This document shows, piece by piece, positions 27,663-36,999 of a stretch of 64,000 nucleotides of DNA. The translations under genes were made by a program, and so were the position numbers. A model generated the notes under the pieces. That model had not been told where the DNA came from. It was given only the letters and a program-made list of their open reading frames with translations, and ran no database searches. Source of the stretch: Bacteroides caecimuris (GTDB lineage: Bacteria > Bacteroidota > Bacteroidia > Bacteroidales > Bacteroidaceae); the NCBI RefSeq assembly GCF_001688725.2, contig NZ_CP015401.2, forward strand, positions 4,162,001-4,226,000, read 5' to 3'. Within the stretch, counting starts at the first letter, position 1. The number at the start of each line of letters is the position of its first letter.

Positions 27663-27670
27663 TATCTTTG
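27663..27670 (+). promoter_or_regulatory. promoter -7 box of the AraC-type regulator gene
   Basis: TATCTTTG matches the consensus exactly and lies 34 bases upstream of the ATG at 27704. The rest of 27468-27662 is AT-rich with no gene. Confidence 0.55.
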
Positions 27671-27703
27671 TTCCGTTAAGATAATAAATCACGCATAAAA
27701 CTC

Positions 27704-28573
27704 ATGCCAAGAGATTCATTTTGCATACAATATACCAACTGTACGGGATGTCCAAAAAATGTTGAGAATATCCTTGTATATAGAAACTTACCTAAAGGAG
27801 AGCATATCCCCAAGGATAAGTGTACGCAGAATTGTATGCTTTTTATGATAAAGGGCGAATTACTTATCAATAGCGAAGAGCATCCCGGAATAACGTTACG
27901 CGAGAGACAAATTGTTTTGCAAGCTATTGGCTCCAAGGTCGAAATACTGGCACTGACAGATGTTGAATACGTTGTCTACTGGTTCAACGAACTGCCTTTG
28001 CTTTGCGAAGACCGATATAAGGAAATGATGGAACAGGCGGAAGCTCCTTTGACCTACACTCCACTGATTATGAGCGAAAGGCTTTACCACCTTGTCACCA
28101 GTATGCCCGAATTCCTCGCTGAAGAAAACCCTTGCAGCAAGTATATCGACTTAAAATGCAAAGAACTGGTTTTCTTGATTACCAACTTCTATCCGCTGCC
28201 CCAACTGGGTTCATTCTTCTATCCGATCAGCACTTATACGGAAAGTTTCCACTATTTCGTCATGCAGAATTACAGTAACGTGAAGAACGTGGAAGAATTT
28301 GCGCATCTGGGAGGATATACGACCACTACTTTCCGCCGACTTTTCAAAAACCTCTACGGTGTGCCCGTATACGAATGGATACTGGAAAAGAAACGGGAAG
28401 GAATCCTGGAAGACCTGCAGCACACCAAAATGCGAATTACTGAAATCTGTAACAGATACGGATTCGACTCCCTGTCGCATTTCGCACACTTCTGTAAAGA
28501 CTCTTTTGGCGATACCCCACGCGCTTTACGCAAAAAAGCAGCCGGTGGTGAGAAAATCGGAAAGGTACAATAA
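27704..28573 (+). CDS. AraC-family transcriptional regulator with cysteine-rich N-terminus
   Basis: The protein has 289 residues. The C-terminal 100 residues form an AraC-type double helix-turn-helix (VKNVEEFAHLGGYTTTTFRR, RITEICNRYGFDSLSHFAHF, DTPRALRKK). The N-terminal part looks like a cupin-type sensing barrel. Five cysteines (7, 13, 16, 40, 44) stand in its first 45 residues, an unusual density that could bind a metal or sense redox state. Its target is unknown. Divergent from the GH18 gene and upstream of frdCAB, it could regulate either one. Confidence 0.85.
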   Translation: MPRDSFCIQYTNCTGCPKNVENILVYRNLPKGEHIPKDKCTQNCMLFMIKGELLINSEEHPGITLRERQIVLQAIGSKVEILALTDVEYVVYWFNELPLLCEDRYKEMMEQAEAPLTYTPLIMSERLYHLVTSMPEFLAEENPCSKYIDLKCKELVFLITNFYPLPQLGSFFYPISTYTESFHYFVMQNYSNVKNVEEFAHLGGYTTTTFRRLFKNLYGVPVYEWILEKKREGILEDLQHTKMRITEICNRYGFDSLSHFAHFCKDSFGDTPRALRKKAAGGEKIGKVQ

Positions 28574-28590
28574 ACAGCCCCATCCTACTA

Positions 28591-28656
28591 ATGTGCCAAT
28601 CAGTTGCACCATGCGCGCATACTGGCTGGCATATTGACACATTGGCGTATTGATCC
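28591..28656. repeat. weak 3 x 22-bp palindromic array B
   Basis: Between the regulator gene and the frd promoter, GTGCCAATCAGTTGCAC (28593-28609), then a TGCGCGCATACTGGCTGGCA block and a TTGACACATTGGCG block, recur at about 22 bp. Unit 1 resembles the core of array A at 2253. Conservation between units is low. Confidence 0.4.
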
Positions 28657-28684
28657 ATTATTAAAGAATTATTTCTTTAATTCC

Positions 28685-28715
28685 TTGCTCAATCAATCTA
28701 TTTCCCCTATTTTTG
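28685..28715 (+). promoter_or_regulatory. promoter of the frdCAB operon
   Basis: TTG (28685-28687), a 20-bp spacer and TATTTTTG (28708-28715) match the Bacteroidetes promoter. The leader to the ATG is about 60 bases. Confidence 0.65.
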
Positions 28716-28784
28716 CAGTCCGTAAGAGGTGTAAAACGTCGAAATTTTAGTTCTAACAATTAAATAATTTAAATTCAATCATTT

Positions 28785-29489
28785 ATGTGGTTAAGTAATT
28801 CATCTGTAGGAAGGAAAGTGGTGATGAGCGTTACCGGTATCGCCCTTGTCCTGTTTCTAACATTTCACATGGCGATGAACTTGGTTGCGATCATCTCGGC
28901 TGATGGTTACAACATGATTTGTGAGTTCCTGGGAGCAAACTGGTATGCATTAGTGGCTACCGCAGGACTGGCTGCTCTTTTCGTGATTCACATCATCTAC
29001 GCATTCTGGCTGACCATGCAGAATCGCAAAGCGCGTGGTAGCGAACGCTATGCAGTGGTTGACAAACCGAAAACTGTAGAATGGGCATCTCAAAACATGT
29101 TGGTGCTGGGTCTGATCGTCATCGTAGGTCTTGGTTTGCACCTCTTCAACTTCTGGGCAAAAATGCAGTTGCCGGAACTGATGCACAACATGGGCATGCA
29201 CGCTGATACACTGACGCTGGCTTATGCTGCCAATGGTGCTTATCACATCCAGCAGACTTTCTCTTGCCCGGTTTACGTAGTTCTTTACCTCGTTTGGCTG
29301 TTTGCGTTGTGGTTCCACCTGACTCACGGCTTCTGGAGCTCTATGCAATCACTGGGATGGAACAACAAAGTATGGATCAATCGTTGGAAATGCATTTCTA
29401 ACATCTATTCTACAATCGTTGTACTCGGTTTCGCACTGGTAGTAGTGGTATTCTTCGTGAAAACACTGATTTGTGGCGGTGCTTGCTAA
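28785..29489 (+). CDS. frdC: fumarate reductase / succinate dehydrogenase cytochrome b subunit
   Basis: This membrane protein of 234 residues has five hydrophobic segments and conserved histidines suited to haem b ligation (FHMAMNL, FVIHIIYAF, LHLFNFW, YHIQQTF, WFHLTHGFW). This is the single-subunit diheme cytochrome b type used by epsilonproteobacteria and Bacteroidetes. It anchors FrdAB and passes electrons from menaquinol to the flavoprotein. It is the first gene of a tight frdCAB operon (37-bp gap to frdA). Confidence 0.93.
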   Translation: MWLSNSSVGRKVVMSVTGIALVLFLTFHMAMNLVAIISADGYNMICEFLGANWYALVATAGLAALFVIHIIYAFWLTMQNRKARGSERYAVVDKPKTVEWASQNMLVLGLIVIVGLGLHLFNFWAKMQLPELMHNMGMHADTLTLAYAANGAYHIQQTFSCPVYVVLYLVWLFALWFHLTHGFWSSMQSLGWNNKVWINRWKCISNIYSTIVVLGFALVVVVFFVKTLICGGAC

Positions 29490-29526
29490 ATAGTAAATTG
29501 TAAATGATTAAATTGTAAATAATATT

Positions 29527-31506
29527 ATGATCAAGATAGATTCAAAAATTCCAGAAGGCCCGGTGGCTGAGAAATGGACCAACTATAAAGCTCACCAGAA
29601 ATTGGTGAACCCCGCTAATAAACGTCGTTTGGACATCATCGTTGTGGGTACGGGTCTGGCAGGTGCTTCTGCCGCTGCTTCACTTGGTGAAATGGGTTTC
29701 AGAGTATTCAATTTCTGTATTCAGGATTCTCCCCGTCGTGCACACTCTATCGCTGCACAGGGTGGTATCAATGCTGCAAAGAATTATCAAAATGATGGTG
29801 ACTCCGTTTACCGTCTGTTCTACGATACTGTAAAAGGTGGCGACTATCGTGCCCGTGAAGCAAACGTATATCGTTTGGCTGAAGTGTCTAACGCTATCAT
29901 CGACCAATGTGTAGCGCAAGGTGTTCCTTTCGCTCGCGAATATGGCGGTACACTGGATAACCGTTCTTTCGGTGGCGCACAGGTATCCCGTACTTTCTAC
30001 GCTAAAGGCCAGACTGGTCAGCAGTTGCTGCTGGGTGCTTACTCTGCATTGAGCCGTCAGGTAAACGTAGGTACTGTTAAACTGTACACCCGCTACGAAA
30101 TGCAGGATGTTGTCATCGTTGACGGACGTGCCCGCGGTATCATCGCAAAAAATCTTGTAACAGGCAAATTGGAACGCTTCGCCGCTCACGCTGTAGTAAT
30201 CGCTACCGGTGGTTATGGTAACGCTTACTTCTTGTCAACCAACGCTATGGGTTGTAACTGTACAGCTGCTATCTCTTGCTACCGCAAGGGTGCTGTATTC
30301 GCTAACCCTGCTTACGTTCAGATTCACCCGACTTGTATTCCGGTACATGGCGACAAGCAGTCTAAGCTGACTTTGATGTCCGAATCTCTCCGTAACGACG
30401 GTCGTATCTGGGTTCCGAAGAAGAAAGAAGATGCTGTAAAACTCCAGAAAGGCGAAATCAAAGGAAGTGATATTCCGGAAGAAGACCGCGACTATTACTT
30501 GGAACGCCGCTATCCGGCATTCGGTAACCTGGTTCCGCGTGACGTTGCCAGCCGTGCCGCTAAAGAACGTTGCGACGCTGGTTTCGGTGTAAACAACACA
30601 GGTTTGGCCGTATTCCTCGACTTCTCTGAAGCTATCAACCGTTTGGGTATCGACGTTGTTCTTCAACGTTATGGCAACCTCTTCGATATGTACGAAGAAA
30701 TCACTGACGTTAACCCGGGCGAACTGGCTAAAGAAATCAGTGGTGTGAAATATTATAACCCGATGATGATTTATCCGGCTATCCACTATACAATGGGTGG
30801 TATCTGGGTAGACTACGAACTGCAAACCACTATCAAGGGTCTGTTCGCTATCGGTGAATGTAACTTCTCTGACCACGGTGCAAACCGCCTCGGTGCTTCT
30901 GCATTGATGCAAGGTTTGGCTGACGGTTACTTCGTATTGCCTTACACCATCCAGAACTATCTGGCAGACCAGATCACTGTTCCTCGTTTCTCTACCGATC
31001 TTCCTGAATTCGCTGAAGCTGAAAAAGCCATTCAAGCTAAGATCGACAAGCTCATGAGCATCCAGGGTAAAGAATCTGTTGATTCTATCCACAAGAAACT
31101 GGGTCATATCATGTGGGAATACGTAGGTATGGGACGTACGGCAGAAGGCTTGAAGAAAGGTATCGCCGCACTGAAAGAAATCCGCAAGGAATTCGAAACG
31201 AACTTGTTTATCCCCGGTTCTAAGGAAGGTATGAACGTAGAGCTTGACAAAGCAATCCGTCTGTACGACTTCATCACTATGGGTGAGCTTGTTGCTTACG
31301 ACGCATTGAACCGTAACGAAAGTTGTGGTGGTCACTTCCGTGAAGAATACCAGACTGAAGAAGGAGAAGCAAAACGTGATGACGAAAACTTCTTCTATGT
31401 AGCATGCTGGGAATATCAAGGTGACGATGAAAAGGCTCCGGTATTGCACAAAGAACCGCTGGTATACGAAGCTATCAAGGTTCAGACCCGTAACTACAAG
31501 AGCTAA
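29527..31506 (+). CDS. frdA: fumarate reductase flavoprotein subunit
   Basis: The protein has 659 residues. The N-terminal FAD-binding site is [20 protein letters not shown], and the histidine that carries the covalent FAD is in [15 protein letters not shown]. Dicarboxylate-binding residues lie in the HPTCIP segment and in the capping domain, and [20 protein letters not shown] is the C-terminal FAD signature. It reduces fumarate to succinate with electrons from FrdB, the last step of the main anaerobic pathway in Bacteroides. Codon use is strongly biased to frequent codons, as in highly expressed genes. Confidence 0.96.
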   Translation: MIKIDSKIPEGPVAEKWTNYKAHQKLVNPANKRRLDIIVVGTGLAGASAAASLGEMGFRVFNFCIQDSPRRAHSIAAQGGINAAKNYQNDGDSVYRLFYDTVKGGDYRAREANVYRLAEVSNAIIDQCVAQGVPFAREYGGTLDNRSFGGAQVSRTFYAKGQTGQQLLLGAYSALSRQVNVGTVKLYTRYEMQDVVIVDGRARGIIAKNLVTGKLERFAAHAVVIATGGYGNAYFLSTNAMGCNCTAAISCYRKGAVFANPAYVQIHPTCIPVHGDKQSKLTLMSESLRNDGRIWVPKKKEDAVKLQKGEIKGSDIPEEDRDYYLERRYPAFGNLVPRDVASRAAKERCDAGFGVNNTGLAVFLDFSEAINRLGIDVVLQRYGNLFDMYEEITDVNPGELAKEISGVKYYNPMMIYPAIHYTMGGIWVDYELQTTIKGLFAIGECNFSDHGANRLGASALMQGLADGYFVLPYTIQNYLADQITVPRFSTDLPEFAEAEKAIQAKIDKLMSIQGKESVDSIHKKLGHIMWEYVGMGRTAEGLKKGIAALKEIRKEFETNLFIPGSKEGMNVELDKAIRLYDFITMGELVAYDALNRNESCGGHFREEYQTEEGEAKRDDENFFYVACWEYQGDDEKAPVLHKEPLVYEAIKVQTRNYKS

Positions 31507-31542
31507 TCGGTGAAGTTAAACATTTAAAAGAATTAGAAGAAA

Positions 31543-32298
31543 ATGGATAAAAATATATCATTTACACTGAAGGTATGGCGCCAAGCTGGTCCGAAAGCTA
31601 AAGGTGCTTTTGAAACCTACCAAATGAAAGATATCCCCGGTGATACTTCCTTCCTCGAAATGCTGGATATCCTGAACGAACAGCTCATCAGCGAAAGAAA
31701 AGAACCGGTAGTATTCGATCATGACTGCCGCGAAGGTATCTGCGGTATGTGTTCTCTTTACATCAACGGACACCCGCACGGTCCTGCAACAGGTGCTACT
31801 ACTTGCCAGATTTATATGCGTCGTTTCAACGACGGTGACACCATCACTGTTGAACCTTGGCGTTCGGCTGGTTTCCCGGTTATCAAGGACTTGATGGTAG
31901 ACCGTACGGCATACGACAAGATTATGCAGGCTGGTGGTTATGTAAGCGTACGCACAGGTGCTCCGCAGGATGCTAACGCTATCCTGATCGCGAAGCCTAT
32001 CGCTGACGAAGCTATGGATGCTGCTTCTTGTATCGGTTGCGGTGCTTGTGTAGCTGCATGTAAGAATGGTTCTGCTATGTTGTTCGTTTCTGCAAAAGTT
32101 AGCCAGTTGAACTTGCTGCCGCAAGGTAAACCGGAAGCTTTGCGTCGTGCAAAAGCTATGTTGTCAAAGATGGACGAACTGGGATTCGGTAACTGTACAA
32201 ACACTCGTGCTTGTGAGGCTGAATGTCCGAAGAATATTTCTATCAGCAACATCGCCCGCTTGAACCGCGACTTCATCATCGCAAAATTAAAAGACTAG
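31543..32298 (+). CDS. frdB: fumarate reductase iron-sulfur subunit
   Basis: The protein has 251 residues. The N-terminal ferredoxin fold binds a [2Fe-2S] cluster through [10 protein letters not shown] and a later Cys. The C-terminal part has [11 protein letters not shown] and [13 protein letters not shown] for the [4Fe-4S] and [3Fe-4S] clusters. It carries electrons from the cytochrome b subunit to FrdA. It begins 36 bp after frdA, and a strong terminator closes the operon. Confidence 0.96.
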   Translation: MDKNISFTLKVWRQAGPKAKGAFETYQMKDIPGDTSFLEMLDILNEQLISERKEPVVFDHDCREGICGMCSLYINGHPHGPATGATTCQIYMRRFNDGDTITVEPWRSAGFPVIKDLMVDRTAYDKIMQAGGYVSVRTGAPQDANAILIAKPIADEAMDAASCIGCGACVAACKNGSAMLFVSAKVSQLNLLPQGKPEALRRAKAMLSKMDELGFGNCTNTRACEAECPKNISISNIARLNRDFIIAKLKD

Positions 32299-32344
32299 AA
32301 ATTGCTAGATTTCAATAGCGAGAGCTTAATTTGATTAATGACAG

Positions 32345-32384
32345 AATCCCCTGCCGGCTAGTCCGACAGGGGATTTCTTTTTAT
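32345..32384 (+). terminator. frdCAB terminator
   Basis: AATCCCCTG (32345-32353) and CAGGGGATT (32367-32375) form a 9-bp stem followed by a T-rich run. Confidence 0.85.
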
Positions 32385-32477
32385 TATCTATGAATTGTCA
32401 TTAATTACCACTATTATTAAAGAATCATTATGAGTCTTTATTAAGTGTCGCTTATACCCTAACTCTTTATAAAAGGC

Positions 32478-34256
32478 CTACGCAAAAATATCACTCCGTA
32501 AAATATAACCAATAACATCTCCTTTATGTACATTAGCACCTTGCTGTGCACATATCTCCACAACCCTTCCGGTAAATCCGGTCAGAATCTTTTCATATTC
32601 TCCCCACGGGGTAGAAAGATAACAAAAGACTTCGTCATGCTGATATTTACGTCCGATGAAAGGAGCAATGGATGGTCCCTCCACGGAAACTTCCCAAAGT
32701 ACCTGCCCGTTATCAGGAGCAATGACCGGGTCTGCCTTGGCACGCTTCAATTTCTTAATTTCCTCTTCCGAATATCCGTTCTTTACCATTGCCGCATCCT
32801 TAGCATGTTGTAACTCTTCCTCGAAACGCTTTTTGGCAACCCCAGATTTATAATCACGATACTGGCGATCGTGCATGGCCAGTTCGAAAAGTTCCTCGTC
32901 ATCCTCTCCATATTCCCAGCCATTTTCATCCATTTCCTTCCGATATTCATCCAAAGCATCCGGATAATTCAACTGCGGGTCGGTATCGACAAATTCATAT
33001 CCTTTAGATTTCGCCAACTCTACAATCTCCGGTGCGAGCTTACCCGGAAGACGTCCACTTTTACCCAGAATCATATCCCAAGTGTGGTTATCTATCATTG
33101 TCCAGCGATCTTCCCCTTTTACCTGCTGCATAAGATTCATTAATGCAACATTCTTCACATACTGGCTGAAAGGAGTCACCAAAGGAGGATAACCCAGCTT
33201 AGGCCATACATATTCCACTTCATCAAAAAGCATCACAAGCAGATCATCCAGACTAAGCTCCGGCTCATTCTTACTCCTTAATATCATATTGATACCGGAA
33301 TGCACTCCTTTCAAATCTGCCATCATAGACCCCATCATACCACCCGGCAAACCACATTTCAGTAGAAGTGAAGACATGTATTTATTGGTAGGATCCATAA
33401 AATAACCCAGAAAATCATCAATGAATTCTTGCGTCATAGCGCGAGCTTTCATATATGCTTTCATATTTATGTCGGGAACCTGGAAGCCTAAATCTTTCAA
33501 CATAGCCTGCACAGAGATTACGTCCGGATGCACTTTGCCCCAAGACATCGGCTCCATAGCCACATCAATGATGTCCGCACCATTTTCGCAAACCTCAAGA
33601 ATAGAAGCCATAGACAATCCCGGTCCGCTATGACCATGATATTGAATCAATATATCCGGATGTTTCTCCTTGATAGTCCTGACCAATTCTCCTAACATAC
33701 CCGGACGACCGATACCCGCCATATCCTTCAAGCATATTTCAGGTGCACCGGCCTCAATCAGTTGATCGGCAATTCGGTCATAATACTCAACAGTGTGTAC
33801 AGGAGAATAGGTGATACAAAGAGTTGCCTGCGGAATCATACCTGCTTCCAAAGCATATTTAATAGAAGGAATGATATTTCTTGTTTCGTTCAGTCCACAA
33901 AAGATGCGTGTGATGTCCACTCCTTGCGCATGCTTGACTTTATACATCAATTTACGAACATCTGCCGGAACCGGATACATGCGCAACGCATTCAATCCGC
34001 GATCGAGCATATGCGTTTGAATACCCGCTTCTTTAAAAGGTGCGGTAAAAGCACGGACAGCCTTATTAGGATTTTCACCGTACAACAGATTTACTTGCTC
34101 AAAAGCACCGCCATTCGTTTCAACTCTGGCAAAACAGCCCATCTCAATAATCAAAGGAGCAATACGGACAAGCTGATCAACCCGAGGTTGATATTTACCG
34201 GAAGATTGCCACATGTCCCGATAAACAAGACTGAATTTAATTTCCTTTTTCATCAT
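32478..34256 (-). CDS. OadA/PycB-like carboxyltransferase with a biotinyl-type domain lacking the biotin lysine
   Basis: The protein has 592 residues from the ATG at 34256; a TTG two codons upstream is possible. Residues about 1-280 form the carboxyltransferase TIM barrel: metal ligands Asp of YRDMWQSS and the HGH of QYHGHSGPG, and the active-site Lys in EICLKDMAG. The barrel continues into the PycB/OadA helical domain. The C-terminus (VIAPDNGQVLWEVSV ... GFTGRVVEICAQQGANVHKG, then DVIGYILRSD) has the fold of a biotinyl domain, but the AMKM motif is replaced (FCYLSTPWGEYEKIL), so it cannot carry biotin there. Usual RDAHQS and HTHDTSG motifs are also altered. It may act with a separate biotin carrier or have a new role. 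No oadB or carrier gene is adjacent. Confidence 0.8.
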   Translation of the reverse strand: MMKKEIKFSLVYRDMWQSSGKYQPRVDQLVRIAPLIIEMGCFARVETNGGAFEQVNLLYGENPNKAVRAFTAPFKEAGIQTHMLDRGLNALRMYPVPADVRKLMYKVKHAQGVDITRIFCGLNETRNIIPSIKYALEAGMIPQATLCITYSPVHTVEYYDRIADQLIEAGAPEICLKDMAGIGRPGMLGELVRTIKEKHPDILIQYHGHSGPGLSMASILEVCENGADIIDVAMEPMSWGKVHPDVISVQAMLKDLGFQVPDINMKAYMKARAMTQEFIDDFLGYFMDPTNKYMSSLLLKCGLPGGMMGSMMADLKGVHSGINMILRSKNEPELSLDDLLVMLFDEVEYVWPKLGYPPLVTPFSQYVKNVALMNLMQQVKGEDRWTMIDNHTWDMILGKSGRLPGKLAPEIVELAKSKGYEFVDTDPQLNYPDALDEYRKEMDENGWEYGEDDEELFELAMHDRQYRDYKSGVAKKRFEEELQHAKDAAMVKNGYSEEEIKKLKRAKADPVIAPDNGQVLWEVSVEGPSIAPFIGRKYQHDEVFCYLSTPWGEYEKILTGFTGRVVEICAQQGANVHKGDVIGYILRSDIFA

Positions 34257-34299
34257 AGCCAATAATAAGTGATTTTTTCTTCGGTTAACTTCACATATA

Positions 34300-34333
34300 C
34301 AAATATAACGGATTATTTTGACATATAGTCAAT
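34300..34333 (-). promoter_or_regulatory. promoter with a TTGAC-N5-GTCAA palindrome
   Basis: On the minus strand TATATTTG (34300-34307) is a good -7 box, 44 bases upstream of the OadA-like start. TTGACATATAGTCAA (34319-34333) is an inverted repeat just upstream that overlaps the -33 region and could be an operator. The remaining bases up to 34491 are AT-rich and hold no gene. Confidence 0.45.
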
Positions 34334-34491
34334 AAAACGCCTTAATAAGCTTATCTAAAAAGATGTTTTATATCATAATGACAGAATAAAACAATACTTT
34401 ACATGTAACTACCCTAAATAACAAATCAAATTGTTTTAGGTTCGCATTTATTCTTTTAAGAAATCCTTTATTAACATATACATAAATAGAA

Positions 34492-34532
34492 GATGCACAG
34501 ATCACCGATCATAAATCGATTCTCTGTGCATC
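34492..34532. terminator. hairpin downstream of the truncated HU gene
   Basis: GATGCACAGA and TCTGTGCATC pair perfectly over 10 bp with a 21-base loop that can itself fold (ATCGAT). It lies 42 bases after the leftward HU fragment, so it probably was that gene's terminator, although no good U-run follows. Confidence 0.5.
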
Positions 34533-34573
34533 ACTACTACTCTAAAGCCACTTGTAAGACAAAACCAACTAAA

Positions 34574-34885
34574 TTATGCAGCCGGATCCGGTGCTTCCCC
34601 GTTATCTCCCTTACCATCATCGCCGGAATCAGGATTGCCACCATTATTACCACCATTACTACTTCCATCTGTATAATCCGTCTCAATTTCCACACGACAG
34701 GTGATACTCATATCTTCCAACGTATCCTTAAAGATTTTTCCCGGATAAAAGATAATCTTTCTTTGGATGATGGACTTCGATGAAATATCCTTCTCATCAT
34801 CCGCACTCTTGGCACGGATAGTGGGACTGAAGATTTCGAACTCACCCAACTGAACGCTCTTTCCGTCGTCAATATCCTCAGCCAT
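34574..34885 (-). pseudogene. N-terminally truncated HU-like DNA-binding protein
   Basis: The 103 codons read MAEDIDDGKSVQLGEFEIF, RAKSADDEKDISSKSI, QRKIIFYPGKIFKD and a Gly/Asn/Asp-rich tail ending EAPDPAA. This is the C-terminal two thirds of the common Bacteroidetes HU-like protein (compare DGKSVQLGEFGIF-type sequences), including the usual low-complexity tail. The frame extends a few codons upstream (FSGLVDK) to a stop, and the N-terminal dimerisation helices are missing. The break point lies close to the promoter of the AAA-ATPase gene, as if an insertion had removed the 5' end. Confidence 0.65.
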
Positions 34886-35020
34886 CTTGTCTACCAGACC
34901 ACTAAAGAAAAAACATATTCTTTATCCTATTGGTGTGAGATTCCCACGATTTTCATTTATATTTGCTTTCCTATTAAGTTTCCCCAAATAGAAGTGTGCA
35001 AAGAAGTTATGGAATGTTTG

Positions 35021-35052
35021 TTTGGAGAAGTAACAAAAAGACCCTACCTTTG
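35021..35052 (+). promoter_or_regulatory. promoter of the AAA-ATPase gene
   Basis: TTTG (35021-35024), a 20-bp spacer and TACCTTTG (35045-35052) match the consensus at both boxes. The ATG follows 37 bases later. Confidence 0.7.
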
Positions 35053-35088
35053 TTTGTATTCAAAGTGAACTTTTAAAAGGCATAAATT

Positions 35089-36840
35089 ATGGAAGAATAT
35101 ATAGCACCGCGCAGAAAACGTATCCCATACGGTATGATGAACTTCGCAGTCATCCGCCGCGACGACTGTTATTATGTGGACAAAACCCGGTTTATTCCCA
35201 TGATAGAAGAGGCAGACAAGTTTTTCTTCTTCATCCGCCCGCGCCGTTTCGGCAAAAGCCTCACAATAAATATGTTGCAGCACTATTATGATATACTTGC
35301 CAAGGATAAGTTCGAAGCGCTGTTTGGCGACCTTTACATCGGAAAGTACCCAACCCCTGACCGAAATAGTTATCTGGTGCTGTATCTCAACTTCTCCGGA
35401 ATAGTCGGTGAACTGCACAATTACCGAAAAGGGCTGGATGCGCATTGTGGCACGACCTTTGAAAACTTCTGCAAAATATATGCCGACTATCTGCCACAAG
35501 ATACGTTGGAAGAATTGCGGACAAAAGAAGGAGCAGTGGAACAACTGGACTTTCTCTATCAGGCATGTGCACGTGCCGGACAGAGAATTTATCTCTTTAT
35601 TGACGAATATGACCATTTCACCAATGCCATCCTATCGGACATAGAAAGCCTGCACCGCTATACGGACGAAACACATGGCGAAGGTTATCTGCGCGCCTTC
35701 TTCAATAAAATCAAAGCCGGAACCTATTCCAGCATCGAGCGGTGTTTCATCACCGGCGTAAGCCCCGTGACAATGGACGACCTCACAAGCGGTTTCAATA
35801 TCGGAACCAACTACTCGCTCACACCGGAATTCAACGAGATGATAGGTTTCACGGAAGAAGAAGTGCGCCAAATGCTCACTTACTATTCCACCACCAGTCC
35901 GTTCAACCACAGTGTAGACGAACTGATAGAAATAATGAAACCCTGGTATGACAACTACTGCTTTGCGGAAGAATGTTATGGCGAAACCACTATGTATAAC
36001 TCCAATATGGTGCTATACTTCGTCAAGAATTATATCCAACGGGGCAAAGCCCCCCGGGAGATGGTAGAAGACAATATCCGTATCGACTACGAAAAATTAC
36101 GTATGCTCATCCGGAAGGACAAAGAGTTTGCCCATGATGCCTCCATCATACAGACATTGGTGAGCGAAGGTTACGTCACCGGAGAACTGAAAAAAGGTTT
36201 CCCTGCCGTCAATATCACCAATCCCGACAACTTTGTGAGCCTGCTCTACTATTTCGGTATGCTCACCATTAGCGGCACGTATAAAGGAAGGACCAAACTC
36301 ACCATTCCTAATCAGGTAGTCCGCGAACAAATATACACTTATCTGCTAAGTACCTACAACGAAGCCGAACTCAATTTCAGCAGTTACGAAAAAAACGAAC
36401 TTGCCAGCGGTCTTGCCTACGATGGCGACTGGAAAGCCTATTTCGGTTATATTGCCGACTGCCTGAAACGCTACACTTCCCAGCGCGACAAGCAGAAAGG
36501 CGAATTTTTTGTCCATGGCTTCACGCTTGCCATGACGGCACAAAACCGTTTCTACCGTCCTATTTCCGAACAGGACACACAGGCAGGCTATGTCGACATT
36601 TTCCTCTGTCCGCTACTGGATATCTATTCTGACATGAAGCACAGTTACATTGTGGAACTGAAGTATGCTAAGTATAAAGACCCCGAAAGCCGCGTGGAAG
36701 AACTGCGACAGGAAGCTATTGCCCAAGCCAACCGCTATGCTGACACTGATACGGTGAAAAGAGCAGTCGGCACTACACAGCTTCATAAGATTGTGGTTGT
36801 GTACAAAGGAATGGATATGCCAGTATGTGAAGAAATTTAA
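35089..36840 (+). CDS. AAA-ATPase-like protein with PD-(D/E)XK nuclease domain (PF09820 / DUF1703)
   Basis: The protein has 583 residues. The N-terminal ATPase has a variant Walker A, RPRRFGKS (50-57, Lys56), Walker B LFIDEYD (Asp172, Glu173) and a sensor region CFITGVSPVTMDDL. The C-terminal domain ends in a PD-(D/E)XK-type nuclease core: Asp503 in GYVDIFL and Glu523/Lys525 in YIVELKYAK. This architecture is very common and multi-copy in Bacteroides and other anaerobes. The function is unproven; the nuclease core and patchy spread suggest a role in genome defence or conflict. It has its own promoter and no partner gene, and sits next to a truncated HU gene. Confidence 0.85.
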   Translation: MEEYIAPRRKRIPYGMMNFAVIRRDDCYYVDKTRFIPMIEEADKFFFFIRPRRFGKSLTINMLQHYYDILAKDKFEALFGDLYIGKYPTPDRNSYLVLYLNFSGIVGELHNYRKGLDAHCGTTFENFCKIYADYLPQDTLEELRTKEGAVEQLDFLYQACARAGQRIYLFIDEYDHFTNAILSDIESLHRYTDETHGEGYLRAFFNKIKAGTYSSIERCFITGVSPVTMDDLTSGFNIGTNYSLTPEFNEMIGFTEEEVRQMLTYYSTTSPFNHSVDELIEIMKPWYDNYCFAEECYGETTMYNSNMVLYFVKNYIQRGKAPREMVEDNIRIDYEKLRMLIRKDKEFAHDASIIQTLVSEGYVTGELKKGFPAVNITNPDNFVSLLYYFGMLTISGTYKGRTKLTIPNQVVREQIYTYLLSTYNEAELNFSSYEKNELASGLAYDGDWKAYFGYIADCLKRYTSQRDKQKGEFFVHGFTLAMTAQNRFYRPISEQDTQAGYVDIFLCPLLDIYSDMKHSYIVELKYAKYKDPESRVEELRQEAIAQANRYADTDTVKRAVGTTQLHKIVVVYKGMDMPVCEEI

Positions 36841-36962
36841 AGCAACTCCAGCAATAAATCCATATAGAATCTCGAACATCATTGGGAATAGAAGCACATT
36901 GTGCTCGTTAACAGTGAAAATCCGTAAAAGAATTCAAAAGAGAAACAAATACAATAAAATTA

Positions 36963-36994
36963 TTTGGAAAGGACAAGACAAAGGCTTACATTTG
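36963..36994 (+). promoter_or_regulatory. near-ideal promoter of a candidate small RNA
   Basis: TTTG (36963-36966), a 20-bp spacer and TACATTTG (36987-36994) match the Bacteroidetes consensus fully. No gene follows on the plus strand; only a terminator does. Confidence 0.6.
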
Positions 36995-36999
36995 TCATG

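Noticed and set aside
30235..31449. Long minus-strand open frame (404 codons) opposite frdA
   Set aside because: It lies wholly inside frdA, in a phase where the highly biased codons of frdA rarely give stops. The protein has no recognisable domain, and frdA is certain.
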